A stretch of 64,000 nucleotides of DNA from Abyssisolibacter fermentans (GCF_001559865.1 NZ_LOHE01000067.1:1-64000); one strand, 5' to 3'. Positions 45,909-56,655 are shown, counted from the first letter of the stretch. Notes: generated from the letters alone by a model not told the origin. Numbers and translations: made by a program.

Positions 45909-46010
45909 ATGATGTCAAAGATGTTCTTTATACGAAAACGAACTCTATACACAATTGTAAGCATAGTTATAGTTATCATAGTACTTATAATTTTAGCCTC
46001 AACATTTTAA
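45909..46010 (+). CDS. 33-residue single-TM peptide
   Basis: MMSKMFFIRKRTLYTIVSIV then a hydrophobic run and LASTF. GAGGTGG is one to eight bases before the tandem ATGs (45909, 45912). A basic N-terminus plus one TM resembles either a tiny toxin-like membrane peptide or the cut-off signal anchor of a secreted enzyme. A strong hairpin follows at 46145. Confidence 0.5.
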   Translation: MMSKMFFIRKRTLYTIVSIVIVIIVLIILASTF

Positions 46011-46144
46011 ACAAAGTTAAATTTCTCTACAAGCAATTGTCATTTATTATATTACATCCAAGCTTAATAAATTATTTTTTCATCTGGAGCATACTATAAA
46101 ATATGAATTATTGCCTTTATATATTTTTGTAATTTTTTAATATC

Positions 46145-46185
46145 AAAAAGTCTTCAATTTTTAGATTAAAAAGGAAGACTTTTTG
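46145..46185 (+). terminator. hairpin after the 33-aa gene
   Basis: AAAAAGTCTTC-loop-GAAGACTTTTTGAT, a plausible bidirectional terminator. Confidence 0.65.
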
Positions 46186-46230
46186 ATATTTATTCACAGA
46201 CATACTATTTTAATTTATAATTCCCTATAA

Positions 46231-46275
46231 ATAAAAAAACGGAGCAACTCTAAAAATATTTTTGAGTTGCCCCTT
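46231..46275 (-). terminator. intrinsic terminator of the dehydratase activase gene
   Basis: Minus strand GGGGCAACTC-loop-GAGTTGCTCC followed by GTTTTTTTA. Confidence 0.9.
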
Positions 46276-46280
46276 CTTAT

Positions 46281-49200
46281 TTATAAATTATAATTTAAAT
46301 CTAAAGTTTCCAACGGTTTATCCAAATTTCTAAATGCTATTGACAACATCAATTTTATTCTGTTCAACTGATTTACCTCACTTGCACCTGGGTCGTAATC
46401 TATTGCAGCAATATTTGCTAATGGATATGACTTATTTAATCCCTTAATCATACCTTTTCCAGTAATGTGATTAGGCAAACATGCAAAAGGTTGAAGGCAT
46501 AGTACATTATTAACCCCTGAATTAATTAATTCAATCATTTCTGCTGTTAAAAACCAACCTTCCCCTGTTTGATTACCCAACGAAAGATGTTTAGACGCTT
46601 TTTTACCAAGTTCAGAAATGCTTACTGGAGGTTCAAATCTCTTGCTGTTACGCAACGCTTCTTTCATATCTTTTCTAAAGTATTCAATAGCCTTTATAGC
46701 TAAATCTCCTAAAATATTTTGCTTATAACTACCTGATAAAATATTATATTTTATATTATTATCATAAGCACAATATAATAGAAAGTCTGTTAAATCTGGA
46801 ACTACTGCTTCTGCTCCTTCTCTTTCCAATAACCCAACTATATCGTTATTAGCTGTAGGATGATATTTTACTAATATTTCTCCAACAATTCCTACTTTCG
46901 GCTTAATAACATGTTCATCTATTTTAAAATTATCAAAATCTCTAATCATTTCTCGTACATTTTTATTAAAATCGCTCATTTTATTTTTTATGAGTGATCT
47001 TTTACACTTATCAACCCATACATTGTATAATTCATTTGCAGAACCTTTTATCATTTCATAAGGTCTAACTTTGTATAAAACTCGCATTAATATATCTCCA
47101 TATATTAATCCCATCATCATATTTTTCAATAATGGTATAGTAATTTTAAATCCCGGATTTTTCTCCATTCCAACAGCATTTACAGATATAACAGGTACAT
47201 GGTCTATTCCCGCATCCTTTAATGCTTTTCTTATAAATCCAATATAATTGGTTGCTCTACATCCACCACCTGTTTGAGATATTACTACAGACGTATTGTT
47301 TAAATCATAGTTTCCTGATAGCAATGCTTTCATTATTTGACCTATAACTATTATTGATGGGTAACATGCATCATTATTAACATATTTTAAACCCTCATCA
47401 ACACATGTTTTATCTACAGAAGGCAATATTTCAATATTATAGCCCGCTTTGTCAAATGCTGTCTTGAAAAACTGAAAATGAATAGGCGACATTTGTGGAA
47501 CTAATAAAGTATGAGTTTTCCTCATCTCTTTTGTAAACATTATTTTTTTAGGCATTTTATATAATTCTTTAGGCTGAAAATTAGATTTATCTCTTTCATT
47601 TATGGCAGCTATAAGCGATCTGATCCTTATCCTTACTGCTCCTAAATTGCTAATCTCATCAATTTTTATTAAAGTATATATTTTACCATATCTATCAAGT
47701 ATGTCCTTGACTTGATCAGTTGTTACTGCATCTAAGCCACATCCAAATGAATTTAATTGTATCAATTCAATATTTTTATGTTTTGCTATAAATTGAGCTG
47801 CTGAATACAATCTTGAGTGATACATCCATTGATCTACTATTCTAAGTGGCCTTTCTACTTTGTCTAAATGCTTGATAGCATCTTCTGATAATACTATAAA
47901 TCCAAAAGATTGAATTAACTCAGGTATTCCATGGTTTATTTCAGGATCTATATGATAAGGTCTACCTGCAAGAACTATTGCCTTTATACCTTTTTGATTT
48001 ACCAAATTTACTGCTTCTTCACCTTTTTTCATTACATCATGTTTATATTTATCTAATTCATCATAGGCCAACTTCAATGCTTTTTTTATTTCATCCTCTT
48101 TAAGCTCTTCATATTTTAATTCTTCTTTTAATCTTTTTGCCATTCTTTTTGGATTATCTATTGGCAAAAACGGATGATAGAATATAATATTTTTATCTTT
48201 TATAGCATCTACATTAACATTTATTGTTTCAGGATATGATGTAACTATAGGGCAGTTATAATGATTATCTGCATTTTCATCTTCTTTTATATTATATGGT
48301 ATACAAGGATAAAATATTTTGTTTACTCTTTTATCAATCAAGCTCATTATATGTCCATGTACAAGCTTTGCTGGATAACATACAGATTCTGAAGGTATTG
48401 TATCCATTCCTTCTTCATATATCTTTTTACTTGATCTAGGTGATAAAATAACTCTATACCCTAACTCCGTAAAAAATGTAAACCAGAATGGATAATCTTC
48501 ATACATATTCATAACTCTTGGAATACCAATTTCACCTCTATATGCATCTTCTAGAGCTAATGGACTATAGTTAAATAATCTTTTATATTTATATTCATAA
48601 AGATTTGGTAATTCATTTTTTTTCTTTTCTACTCCTGATCCTCTTTCACACCTGTTGCCAGAAATATGACTTCTACCATCTGAAAATTTGTTGACAGTGA
48701 GGATACAATTATTTCCACATAATCCGCAACGTCTTATTGTTGTATCGACCTTAAAATTATCTAACTCATCTACGTTTATTAAAGTAGTCTTATAATCTTT
48801 CGTATACCTTTCTCTTGCAATTAATGCCGCACCAAATGCACCCATTATACCAGCGATATCAGGTCTTACTACTTCAGCACCAATAATTTTTTCCATAGCT
48901 CTAAGTACAGCTTCGTTATAAAATGTTCCTCCTTGTACTACAATCTTTTTACCTAACTCCTCTGTTCTTTTTAGTCTTATAACCTTAAATAATGCATTTT
49001 TTATTATAGATATTGATATTCCTGCTGAGATATCACTTACACTAGCTCCTTCTTTTTGTGCTTGTTTTACTCTTGAATTCATAAATACTGTGCACCTAGT
49101 TCCTAAATCAACAGGTGCTTTTGATTTTATAGCACTCTTTGCAAATTCCTCTACTTCCATATTTAGCGATTTGGCAAAAGTTTCTATAAAGGAACCGCAG

Positions 49201-50543
49201 CCAGAAGAACAAGCTTCATTAAGCATTATTGATTCTATTACTTTATTTTTTATTTTTAAACTTTTCATATCTTGTCCGCCTATGTCTAAAACAAATTCAA
49301 CACCAGGCAAAAAGAATTCTGCTGCTTTATAGTGTGCTACTGTTTCAATTTCTCCAATATCTACTTTTAATGCTGATTTTATAAGATATTCTCCATATCC
49401 AGTCACAGTTGAATTAACTATTTTGATATCTTTATTAAGCTTTTCATATAACTGCTTAAGGGATTTTATTGATGATTGTAGTGGACTACCTAAGTTACTA
49501 CCATAATACTGATATAATAACTCACCATCTTCACTAATAAGTGCAAGCTTGGTAGTTGTAGAACCCGCATCTATTCCTAAATAAGCATTCCCTCTATATT
49601 TATTTATATCAGCTCTTTTCACCTTATGCTTAGAATGTCTGTTTTGAAATTCTTTGTATTCCTCATCATCCTTAAATAATGCCTCTATATCTTTATTAGT
49701 ACCATCATTTATTGCAGTTATATTTGGTATCTTTTCATATAAGCATTCAAAAGGAATTTGACGTTCTTTTCTTGAAGATATCGCTGCTCCCAAAGCAACA
49801 AAATACTGTGAGTCATCAGGTATAATAGTATTTTTCTTTTCAAGCTTTAAAGTTTCTATAAATCTTTTTCGAAGCTCAGACATAAAATGTAAAGGTCCTC
49901 CCAAAAACGCTACATTACCTTTTATTGGCTTACCTTGTGCTAATCCACTTATTGTTTGATTTACTACTGCTTGTAATACAGATACTGCAATATCTTCTTT
50001 TGCAGCACCTTCGTTAAGTAAAGGCTGTATATCAGTTTTTGCAAAAACTCCACATCTAGAAGCAACTGGATAAATAGTCGTATAGTTTTTTGCTAACTCA
50101 TTTAACCCTGAAGCATCTGTTTGTAATAAAGCCGCCATTTGATCAATAAAAGCTCCCGTTCCACCTGCACATGTTCCATTCATTCTCTGCTCTATTGAAT
50201 CTCCTAAATATGTTATTTTTGCATCTTCTCCACCTAATTCTATAGCAACATCGGTTTGGGGTGCAACTATTTCAACAGTATTAGTACATGCTATTACTTC
50301 TTGTATAAAAGGTATTTCTAATTTTTTAGATATATCTAATCCACCAGAACCTGTAATCATAATAGTTATTAAATTTTTTGATAATAAAGTTTTAGAGTCT
50401 TCAAACATATTCACAACTGTATTTTTTATATCTGAAAAGTGCCTTAGATATTTTTTATACAAAACATTAAGCTTATTATCAACTACCACCATTTTAACTG
50501 TAGTTGAACCAATATCCAACCCAATATTCAAAAACTTGTTCAT
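46281..50543 (-). CDS. 2-hydroxyacyl-CoA dehydratase activase, giant BcrAD/BadFG-DUF2229 protein
   Basis: 1420 aa. Two ASKHA ATPase units: [12 protein letters not shown] with [14 protein letters not shown] and SRCGVF, then [15 protein letters not shown] with [14 protein letters not shown] and TRCTVF; their cysteines are the 4Fe-4S ligands of HgdC-type activators. A four-Cys motif (CGLCGNNC...NRC) and the DUF2229/HgdB-like part follow ([34 protein letters not shown]). Long members of this family reduce or activate an unknown radical dehydratase by ATP-driven electron injection; no dehydratase partner lies near. ATG follows GGGGTGGATAA. Confidence 0.92.
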   Translation of the reverse strand: MNKFLNIGLDIGSTTVKMVVVDNKLNVLYKKYLRHFSDIKNTVVNMFEDSKTLLSKNLITIMITGSGGLDISKKLEIPFIQEVIACTNTVEIVAPQTDVAIELGGEDAKITYLGDSIEQRMNGTCAGGTGAFIDQMAALLQTDASGLNELAKNYTTIYPVASRCGVFAKTDIQPLLNEGAAKEDIAVSVLQAVVNQTISGLAQGKPIKGNVAFLGGPLHFMSELRKRFIETLKLEKKNTIIPDDSQYFVALGAAISSRKERQIPFECLYEKIPNITAINDGTNKDIEALFKDDEEYKEFQNRHSKHKVKRADINKYRGNAYLGIDAGSTTTKLALISEDGELLYQYYGSNLGSPLQSSIKSLKQLYEKLNKDIKIVNSTVTGYGEYLIKSALKVDIGEIETVAHYKAAEFFLPGVEFVLDIGGQDMKSLKIKNKVIESIMLNEACSSGCGSFIETFAKSLNMEVEEFAKSAIKSKAPVDLGTRCTVFMNSRVKQAQKEGASVSDISAGISISIIKNALFKVIRLKRTEELGKKIVVQGGTFYNEAVLRAMEKIIGAEVVRPDIAGIMGAFGAALIARERYTKDYKTTLINVDELDNFKVDTTIRRCGLCGNNCILTVNKFSDGRSHISGNRCERGSGVEKKKNELPNLYEYKYKRLFNYSPLALEDAYRGEIGIPRVMNMYEDYPFWFTFFTELGYRVILSPRSSKKIYEEGMDTIPSESVCYPAKLVHGHIMSLIDKRVNKIFYPCIPYNIKEDENADNHYNCPIVTSYPETINVNVDAIKDKNIIFYHPFLPIDNPKRMAKRLKEELKYEELKEDEIKKALKLAYDELDKYKHDVMKKGEEAVNLVNQKGIKAIVLAGRPYHIDPEINHGIPELIQSFGFIVLSEDAIKHLDKVERPLRIVDQWMYHSRLYSAAQFIAKHKNIELIQLNSFGCGLDAVTTDQVKDILDRYGKIYTLIKIDEISNLGAVRIRIRSLIAAINERDKSNFQPKELYKMPKKIMFTKEMRKTHTLLVPQMSPIHFQFFKTAFDKAGYNIEILPSVDKTCVDEGLKYVNNDACYPSIIVIGQIMKALLSGNYDLNNTSVVISQTGGGCRATNYIGFIRKALKDAGIDHVPVISVNAVGMEKNPGFKITIPLLKNMMMGLIYGDILMRVLYKVRPYEMIKGSANELYNVWVDKCKRSLIKNKMSDFNKNVREMIRDFDNFKIDEHVIKPKVGIVGEILVKYHPTANNDIVGLLEREGAEAVVPDLTDFLLYCAYDNNIKYNILSGSYKQNILGDLAIKAIEYFRKDMKEALRNSKRFEPPVSISELGKKASKHLSLGNQTGEGWFLTAEMIELINSGVNNVLCLQPFACLPNHITGKGMIKGLNKSYPLANIAAIDYDPGASEVNQLNRIKLMLSIAFRNLDKPLETLDLNYNL

Positions 50544-50596
50544 TTATCCACCCCATTCTGCTAATTTTATCTATAAAAATTTTTCTACATATAACA

Positions 50597-50621
50597 TGAG
50601 ACTTAAAAATTTTAAGTCTCA
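50597..50621. promoter_or_regulatory. perfect 25-bp palindrome upstream of the activase
   Basis: TGAGACTTAAAA-A-TTTTAAGTCTCA, 54 bases before the start codon. No U-tract follows on the minus strand, so an operator is as likely as a terminator. The rest of 50544-50988 shows no gene. Confidence 0.5.
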
Positions 50622-50988
50622 CTTCAATAATTATTATTAAATTCTTTTTTACATTCATTAAAAATAATTCCATAAAGTAAAATGAAAATAAAATTTTATT
50701 TTCTAAAAAATTATAAACTTTTAAGATTGTTGATAATATATTTTTGTTATGTAGTTTAACCAAATCAAATATTTTGTTCTTTGACGTTCGTGTCAATAAA
50801 CATATTATAGTACTATTTCAATGTTTAGTCAATATAATAGCAAACTAGTTCTTTACTGAATTGTTTGTTTAAATTTGTAATTAAAGTAATTTATAAAGTA
50901 CTTTTCTGTATTTTACCATTGAGCCTAATGATTCATGCTTAACTAACATATCTTCGCTATATTATATATAATAATATAACATATTTAT

Positions 50989-51339
50989 TTAAGCTTCTTC
51001 AAGCTTAAAACCATTACATTGTATAACAGGCATTACAAATAAAAATCCTACACCTGGTTTGTTATTAATATCTCCAAGTTTTTGCTTTAATTGTGCCACA
51101 ACTTGATTTAATTTTTCTTCATCTCTTATTACACTTATTACTGTCTTATTATAAGGTTTATATCCTTCTAGTATCATTCTCATATTAGAAAAAAGTGCTC
51201 TATTTACATCATGCTCTAACAATACTTTACCCATTCCCATACTATCAATAGTTGTTGCTCCTACCCCTAAATTGTAAAAGATTTCATGTATTTCATCTAG
51301 CATATTTATCTTATTTAACACTAAGAAAAGCGCATACAT
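50989..51339 (-). CDS. PII-like (GlnB-fold) small regulatory protein, copy 2
   Basis: 116 aa, the paralogue of the 30583-30954 protein: same MYALFLVLNKINMLDEIHEIFYNLGVGATTIDSMGMGKVLLEH head and GVGFLFVMPVIQCNG end. The shared block GATTxDSMGMGKVLLEH is the best conserved and may be the ligand loop. ATG follows GGGAGG. No obvious partner gene. Confidence 0.7.
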   Translation of the reverse strand: MYALFLVLNKINMLDEIHEIFYNLGVGATTIDSMGMGKVLLEHDVNRALFSNMRMILEGYKPYNKTVISVIRDEEKLNQVVAQLKQKLGDINNKPGVGFLFVMPVIQCNGFKLEEA

Positions 51340-51680
51340 TTAGAAAACCTCCCTTTTGTGTGCTTTAATACACACTACAATATTTTTATAAGTTATAATT
51401 GACAATGTTCAATTGGTAACGCATATATAAATACTGTATATTTTTCAAAGTTCATGGATACTTATGTTGATAGATTTTAGCTTTAGCTTATATTATTAAT
51501 ACTGCCTGTATACAATAGACCATCGACATTATAATAACACATTATATTAGTAAATTGTTTATATTATTATGAACATTGCTAATAAACTATTCTATTAAGT
51601 ATTTTTAATAATTTCTTTTACCTTTAAATTATTTTAAACACTATATAACTGTATTAAAACATAACTTACTTTATAGTTTT

Positions 51681-51804
51681 AAACCTAAATTAGTCAGAAT
51701 ATTAAATATTCTGATGTTCATTAATTTTTGACATACCAACTCGGTATGCCTTCAAATTCACTGGAATCTTCTAATTCAAAGTTATATGAATAATTAGGGT
51801 AATA
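51681..51804. repeat. MITE-like element E4 (about 124 bp)
   Basis: Left end AAACCTAAATTAGTCAG, right end ATATGAATAATTAGGGT; inside, a small hairpin and the module GACATACCAACTCGGTATGC + CTTCAAATTCACTGGAATCT, as in E3 and inverted in E6. A lone GTAGAGAACTAAAGTTTATT module is at about 52021. The rest of 51340-52101 has no gene. Confidence 0.6.
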
Positions 51805-52101
51805 TAATTATCATAATAACTTAAAACTTATAGCTTCGTTTAAATAAGCAATTATTTAAATACTATTTACCTTTGATGTCATTATACTAGTTTGAAGATG
51901 TTATTTAATGATTATATTTCTATACTAGATTGCATTTTTCCTGCAATTTGTAAAATATAAAAATATTATCTCTGATTATTGATATAACTTCCTATAATAT
52001 GCTGTATAATTCTGAATTATGAGTAGAGAACTAAAGTTTATTTAGTGTAAAAAAGATATTTAATAGAAAAAAAGGACACCCTCAGGCGTCCTACATAATC
52101 T

Positions 52102-52533
52102 TTATATTCTATACTCAGTAAAATCATCACAATATTCACATTGATATTTTACTTTTTCTTCATCTATTAAATTAAAAGAAGGCTCTACGTATAAATCGTG
52201 GTTACTTATGCATCTTGGATTAGAACATTTAAATAAGCCTTTTACTTTTTGTGGTACTCCAACTTTTCTTTTTTCTATTCTCTGACCGTTTTTTATAATA
52301 TTAACTGTAATATTGGGATCTATTAAACCTAACATTGCTAAATCCACATCTATTTTGTCCTGTATTTTTATTATATCCTTTTTTTCTAGTTTATCACTTT
52401 CAACATTCATTAATAATACAACTGGGTAATCCACTTTTGTTAGATTCAATTTTTCAAATATTTTCAATCCATTTCCTGATTTTATGTGATCTATTACTAT
52501 TCCATTCTTTATACTATTTACAGTTAACATCAT
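52102..52533 (-). CDS. pyrI: aspartate carbamoyltransferase regulatory chain
   Basis: 143 aa. The allosteric domain (IKNGIVIDHIKSGNGLKIFEKLNL) and a C-terminal zinc domain with Cys in KCSNPRCISNHD and YQCEYC. Binds nucleotides to tune PyrB. Overlaps pyrB by 20 bases, so coupled translation. Confidence 0.96.
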   Translation of the reverse strand: MMLTVNSIKNGIVIDHIKSGNGLKIFEKLNLTKVDYPVVLLMNVESDKLEKKDIIKIQDKIDVDLAMLGLIDPNITVNIIKNGQRIEKRKVGVPQKVKGLFKCSNPRCISNHDLYVEPSFNLIDEEKVKYQCEYCDDFTEYRI

Positions 52534-53458
52534 CTAACACCCCCAAAAGATTTGCCATTAATGACATTCTTACATAAACTCCACATTTTGCTTGATAGAA
52601 ATATACCGCTCTTTTATCATCATCTACATCACAATATATTTCATTAACTCTTGGTAGTGGATGCATTATAAGCATGTCTTCTTTTGCTGATTGTATTTTA
52701 TTTTTAGTAAGAATATAACTATCTTTTAATTTCACATAATCTTCTTCATTAAAAAATCTTTCTCTTTGTATTCTAGTCATATACAATATATCAATCTCTG
52801 AAATTACATCATCTAAATTTTCAGTTTCTACTATTTTTACATTATAATTAGATTTAACATATTCTTTAATATAATTTGGAATTTTTAATTGTTGAGGTGA
52901 TATTAAATAAAACGACATATTTTCATATCTTGCCAGAGTTTTAATCAATGAATGAACTGTTCTACCGTATTTTAAATCTCCACATAAAGCTACTTTTAAA
53001 TTTTTAATTTCACCCTTTAGATTTTTGATTGTAAGCAAATCTGTAAGTGTTTGAGTAGGATGTTGATGCCCTCCATCTCCTCCATTAATTATTGGTACGC
53101 TGCTAAAATTGGAAGCAAGTTTTGGTGCACCTTCTCTGTTATGTCTCATAACTATTATATCTGAATATGCATCCATAACTCTTACTGTATCAGCAACACT
53201 TTCACCTTTTGAAACCGAACTACTTGATGCCTCAGAAAAACCAAGTACATTACCACCCATTTTTAGCATAGCTGATTCAAAACTCAATCTTGTACGAGTA
53301 CTTGGTTCATAAAAACAAGTAGCAAGTATTTTACCTTTGCATACCTCTGCATATTTTGGTGGTTCTTTCTGCATATCTTGTGCAATTGTTAAAATTTGAT
53401 CGATTTCTGCAAGAGTAAAATTTGATGGATCAATTAAATGTCTGCCTTTCAAACTCAT
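52514..53458 (-). CDS. pyrB: aspartate carbamoyltransferase catalytic chain
   Basis: 314 aa. Carbamoyl-phosphate motif FYEPSTRTRLSFESAMLKMGG, then DGGHQHPTQTLTDLLTI and the aspartate-loop/end motifs HPLPRVNEI and YFYQAKCGVYVRMSLM. First committed step of pyrimidine synthesis. ATG follows AAGGGGGAT. Two PyrR-type loops with a terminator lie upstream. Confidence 0.97.
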   Translation of the reverse strand: MSLKGRHLIDPSNFTLAEIDQILTIAQDMQKEPPKYAEVCKGKILATCFYEPSTRTRLSFESAMLKMGGNVLGFSEASSSSVSKGESVADTVRVMDAYSDIIVMRHNREGAPKLASNFSSVPIINGGDGGHQHPTQTLTDLLTIKNLKGEIKNLKVALCGDLKYGRTVHSLIKTLARYENMSFYLISPQQLKIPNYIKEYVKSNYNVKIVETENLDDVISEIDILYMTRIQRERFFNEEDYVKLKDSYILTKNKIQSAKEDMLIMHPLPRVNEIYCDVDDDKRAVYFYQAKCGVYVRMSLMANLLGVLDDVNCK

Positions 53459-53503
53459 AAAAAAATCCCCCTTATGTTTTATAGTTTTTTGGGAGAATAT
53501 TCT

Positions 53504-53533
53504 CCCTTATTAGCCTCACCGGACTAATTTAAA
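53504..53533 (-). promoter_or_regulatory. PyrR-binding loop 2 of the pyrBI leader
   Basis: Minus-strand RNA has TTAAATTAGTCCGGTGAGGC then TAATAAGG, matching the PyrR loop core AGUCCNGNGAGGCU inside a stem. It is followed by GGGAGAATATTCTCCC close to the pyrB ribosome site. Confidence 0.8.
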
Positions 53534-53545
53534 GGTACAAAAAAA

Positions 53546-53569
53546 CCTCTTTGCTATGGGCAAAAAGGC
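53546..53569 (-). terminator. attenuator terminator of the pyrBI leader
   Basis: Minus strand CCTTTTTGC-CCATA-GCAAAGAGG followed by TTTTTTTG, directly after PyrR loop 1. Confidence 0.85.
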
Positions 53570-53587
53570 ATAATTATCTCTTATTTT

Positions 53588-53618
53588 CCTTTTTAGCCTC
53601 ACAGGACTATCTTAAAGG
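53588..53618 (-). promoter_or_regulatory. PyrR-binding loop 1 of the pyrBI leader
   Basis: Minus strand TTTAAGATAGTCCTGTGAGG then CTAAAAAGG, the PyrR consensus core. With UMP, PyrR would hold this loop and let the downstream terminator form. Confidence 0.82.
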
Positions 53619-53819
53619 TTCTTTATATGAGATTAACATAATTAATTAACATTTGTCAATATATTTTATTGAGTTTGCTAATCATTTAGAACTTTATTAA
53701 ATCCCAAAGACATAATTCTGCCTTATTTGTTAATTTTTTTATAATATTTTATGGTTATAGTATACCCAATGTTAAACGAAGATTATTCATAAATATTCAT
53801 AGACTTTAGTTCTCTGCTT

Positions 53820-53864
53820 TAAAAAATGAACTTCAATATTCTATAATATCGAAGTTCATTTTTT
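53820..53864. terminator. terminator between the GH18 gene and the pyr leader
   Basis: AAAAATGAACTTC-loop-GAAGTTCATTTTTT after the minus-strand GH18 gene. A MITE-type half end and a TTAGTTCTCTGC module lie at 53771-53820. The rest of 53640-53871 is gene-free. Confidence 0.75.
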
Positions 53865-53871
53865 TAATACT

Positions 53872-55554
53872 CTACTTTAAACTTTCAGCAATAACGTCCC
53901 ACACATCTTCAGTCTCAAAACCTTTTCTCCAAAATGCAGTACCTGCAATATCATACTTGTCTACTAAATCTGATTTTAATTTTATAGACTTAGCATCTTC
54001 TATCCATATCCTATACTTTTTGCCACCTTCAACGTACTCAACGTAATTTTGTCCCTCTTTATCTAACCATCTAGGTGTTAAATTATATTGCTCTATTTTT
54101 TCATTTACTGAATTCATCGATAGAGATTTTGCTTTTACTTTTATTTTACCATTACTTAGCTTAGTCTCTTCCCATAATCTTGTATAGAACGGAATACCTA
54201 CTAATAGTTTTTCTTTTGGTATTGATTTCAAAGTATTTTCTACACCTTTTTTTACCCAACCAATTGATGCAACTGATCCGCTTTTAGGACTTGAAGCCCA
54301 ATGCTCATCATATGTCATAACCATGCAATAATCAACTATTTGTCCAAGTTTTTCTCTGTCATAAAATTTTGACCATGTTAAACTTCCTCCAGGAATAGTC
54401 ATATCCATAGACACTACAAGATTTTCTTCTTTGAGTGCATCTGTCAAATCTTTTATAAATGCTGTAAGCATATCTTTATCTTCATAATAGACATTTTCAA
54501 AATCAATATTTATACCATCTAAATCATATAAACTAGCATAAACTAAAAGTTGATTAATTATATTGTCCTGAGCTTGTTTGCTTAATAGAATCTCGCGAGT
54601 CAAATCTTTATCAAAGCTATTATTAACTAATCCCCAAACCTTATAGCCTTTTTCATGTGCCGCCTTGACATAATCAAAAGATGCTTTGTTTTTTACAAAT
54701 CCATATTTATCGGTTATAGAAAACCAAGTAGGTGATACTACGTCTAAACCTTCTATTTTTTCATCTTGCTTTATATCTGGTGTGCTTTTATAAACATATT
54801 CCCAAGCAAATCCTATTTTACCCTCTGGTTTCCAAGGTTCTTTTAAATCGTTTAACTTAGTATCAACTTCAGATATTTCTTCATCTTTTTTTATAGTTAC
54901 TTTTGATGCTAGTACATAACCTACATACCCTTTTTCACTTTTTACTTTATACCATTTACTTTTTTCCTTTTTATAAATTACAAGCTTTTCTCCTTTAGAA
55001 AGCTTGTCCAATCTAGACCCATGAGACAAAGCCTTTGATCTTAACAAAGTTGATTTTTTGACTAATCCTATTTTTGTATCCTGTATATTATTATCTATAC
55101 TTAAAATATCCGTTTCTTCAAAGTATTCTATCTTTATGCCTAATAACTTATCCATGTCTTTTATGTCTATATAATTTATACCTTCTTTATTTGCCAACAA
55201 GAAATTTAAAGATATACCATTTCTAATCCTATTGTTTGAATCTTCTTGGGGTAAAATAAAACCTGGAGTGGAAAAATGTACTATCAAGGTCTTATTTTCA
55301 GTATTTAGTAAAGATTCTTTATGTATATATTTCATAAAAACATCTACTGGTATATAAATATTTTCTTCTTCTATAATAGGATGCTCATCTGTAATAACTG
55401 CTTTCCCATCTATTATTATATTGGTTTTTCCTTCTTCAAATGATGCATAAACTTTATATGGTGATACTGTTAAAAATCCATTTCCCATTCCAAATATTGT
55501 AATAATTGTTAATATAAATACTGATACCATAAATATTAAATTCTTCTTTTTCAT
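53872..55554 (-). CDS. GH18 family glycosidase with SH3 domain (YaaH/spore-type)
   Basis: 560 aa. Signal anchor (5-30), a copper-amine-oxidase-like stalk region (about 40-155), an SH3-like domain (165-222) and a GH18 barrel (243-560) with the catalytic motif DGINIDFE (346-353; the middle Asp is Asn, as in many YaaH-like enzymes). Likely cleaves peptidoglycan or cortex sugars outside the membrane. It is followed downstream by no other gene of the operon; the VOC gene precedes it by 20 bases. Confidence 0.92.
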   Translation of the reverse strand: MKKKNLIFMVSVFILTIITIFGMGNGFLTVSPYKVYASFEEGKTNIIIDGKAVITDEHPIIEEENIYIPVDVFMKYIHKESLLNTENKTLIVHFSTPGFILPQEDSNNRIRNGISLNFLLANKEGINYIDIKDMDKLLGIKIEYFEETDILSIDNNIQDTKIGLVKKSTLLRSKALSHGSRLDKLSKGEKLVIYKKEKSKWYKVKSEKGYVGYVLASKVTIKKDEEISEVDTKLNDLKEPWKPEGKIGFAWEYVYKSTPDIKQDEKIEGLDVVSPTWFSITDKYGFVKNKASFDYVKAAHEKGYKVWGLVNNSFDKDLTREILLSKQAQDNIINQLLVYASLYDLDGINIDFENVYYEDKDMLTAFIKDLTDALKEENLVVSMDMTIPGGSLTWSKFYDREKLGQIVDYCMVMTYDEHWASSPKSGSVASIGWVKKGVENTLKSIPKEKLLVGIPFYTRLWEETKLSNGKIKVKAKSLSMNSVNEKIEQYNLTPRWLDKEGQNYVEYVEGGKKYRIWIEDAKSIKLKSDLVDKYDIAGTAFWRKGFETEDVWDVIAESLK

Positions 55555-55573
55555 ACCATCCCCACTTTTAGTA

Positions 55574-55936
55574 TTATTTTTCTATAAGTTCTATTCGTTC
55601 ACCATCAAGTCCCTCAAAAAAAACAAGTTTTTTACCTTTCAAGCTTTTAGGCTCAGCAAATTTAATATCTGCTCTCTTTTTTATATTAATAATCTCTTCA
55701 TCTAAATTATTAACATAAAATGCAATATGGTCTATAGTACCTTTGTTTCTCTTTTTAAACTCAATGTTCTTGTATTCAAGTAGTTCTATTAAGCTATTAC
55801 TAGTTTTTAATAGTAACATCTTAAGTCTATCAGTTTCATGAGTATCAAAATAAGTTAATCCTAAAACTTTTGTATAAAAATCCTTGGACTTATTTATATC
55901 ACTTACAACAATACTCGTATGCGCCAATTCATACAT
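55574..55936 (-). CDS. VOC/glyoxalase superfamily protein
   Basis: 120 aa, two beta-alpha-beta-beta-beta units. AHTSIVVSDINKSKDFYTKVLGL and DHIAFYVNNLDEEI give the first and third strand metal positions (His, His), with Glu in LIELLEY and ERIELIEK. A metal-binding lyase or dioxygenase-like fold; substrate unknown. ATG follows GAAAGGGGTG. Same strand and near the GH18 gene. Confidence 0.88.
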   Translation of the reverse strand: MYELAHTSIVVSDINKSKDFYTKVLGLTYFDTHETDRLKMLLLKTSNSLIELLEYKNIEFKKRNKGTIDHIAFYVNNLDEEIINIKKRADIKFAEPKSLKGKKLVFFEGLDGERIELIEK

Positions 55937-56395
55937 TTTTTCACCCCTTTCAAATAATTTTCTCCTTTATTCTATTTAATCATATTTAAAAACTTTTTTC
56001 ATTAGTTTTTTTGATTTGTAAAATACATTTAAAATAACAATTCTCTAGCTCACGGTAATTCCATCAATTCAGATAAGCTTAGTTAAAAATAGTTCTAAAC
56101 TCTTAAAAATTTTATTGAGTGAATTTCCCTCACCATTAACTAATGTCCAAAACCACTTACTTTCACTACAATCAAGCAAAACTTTACTATAAAAGACCTA
56201 AAATTTTAACCCTAATCTCCAATATAGTACAAGATTTCTTTTTAAGGTGGCTTTTAAGAAACAGTTTTCTTTGATTCTACTACAATCAAAGAAAACTGTT
56301 CTTAATTGGAACCATAAAAGATTCTTGTGCAATTCCCCCACCATTAACTAATGAGTTAAAACCATTTTCACATTCGCCTACAATACCACTCAAGT
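55937..56395. repeat. decayed direct repeat with a central palindrome
   Basis: AATTTCCCTCACCATTAACT (56124) recurs as AATTCCCCCACCATTAACTA (56333), each followed by AATG. Between them a large hairpin, AGAAACAGTTTTCTTTGATT / its complement (56258-56305), ends in a repeated CTACAATCAA. No gene in the interval. Confidence 0.55.
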
Positions 56396-56638
56396 TCAAG
56401 CTTTAAACAAATACCATAAACAAGTATCTATTTCATATTTTAATTCGTATCTAATATATCCTTTGTTAGTACATACAAATACAAGTCTTCTATTACCAGC
56501 AAGTTTTTCTTCATATACTTTATCTACAGTATCAATTCTTACTGCTTGATCATTATATTTAAATTTATATGGTATTATCTTATTCTTAGACGCTTCAAAT
56601 ATAGCAATAGTATCCACCGGTTGATTTATTATCTTCAT
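56396..56638 (-). CDS. small DUF6504-like protein next to the Y-family polymerase
   Basis: 80 aa, beta-rich: PYKFKYNDQAVRIDTVDKVYEEKLAGNRRLVFVCTNKGYIRYELKY...CLWYLFK. The pattern P-x-F-x-W/Y, V-x-x-V and a final W-x-L resembles DUF6504, small domains found beside DNA polymerase genes. It is 17 bases after dinB, so it should share the LexA-controlled transcript. Function unknown. Confidence 0.6.
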   Translation of the reverse strand: MKIINQPVDTIAIFEASKNKIIPYKFKYNDQAVRIDTVDKVYEEKLAGNRRLVFVCTNKGYIRYELKYEIDTCLWYLFKA

Positions 56639-56655
56639 ATAACCACTTCCTTATT

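Noticed and set aside
50494-50796. 100-aa ORF upstream of the activase
   Set aside because: It overlaps the activase start in another frame, is rich in Ile/Lys/Phe as expected from AT-rich DNA, and spans the 25-bp palindrome.
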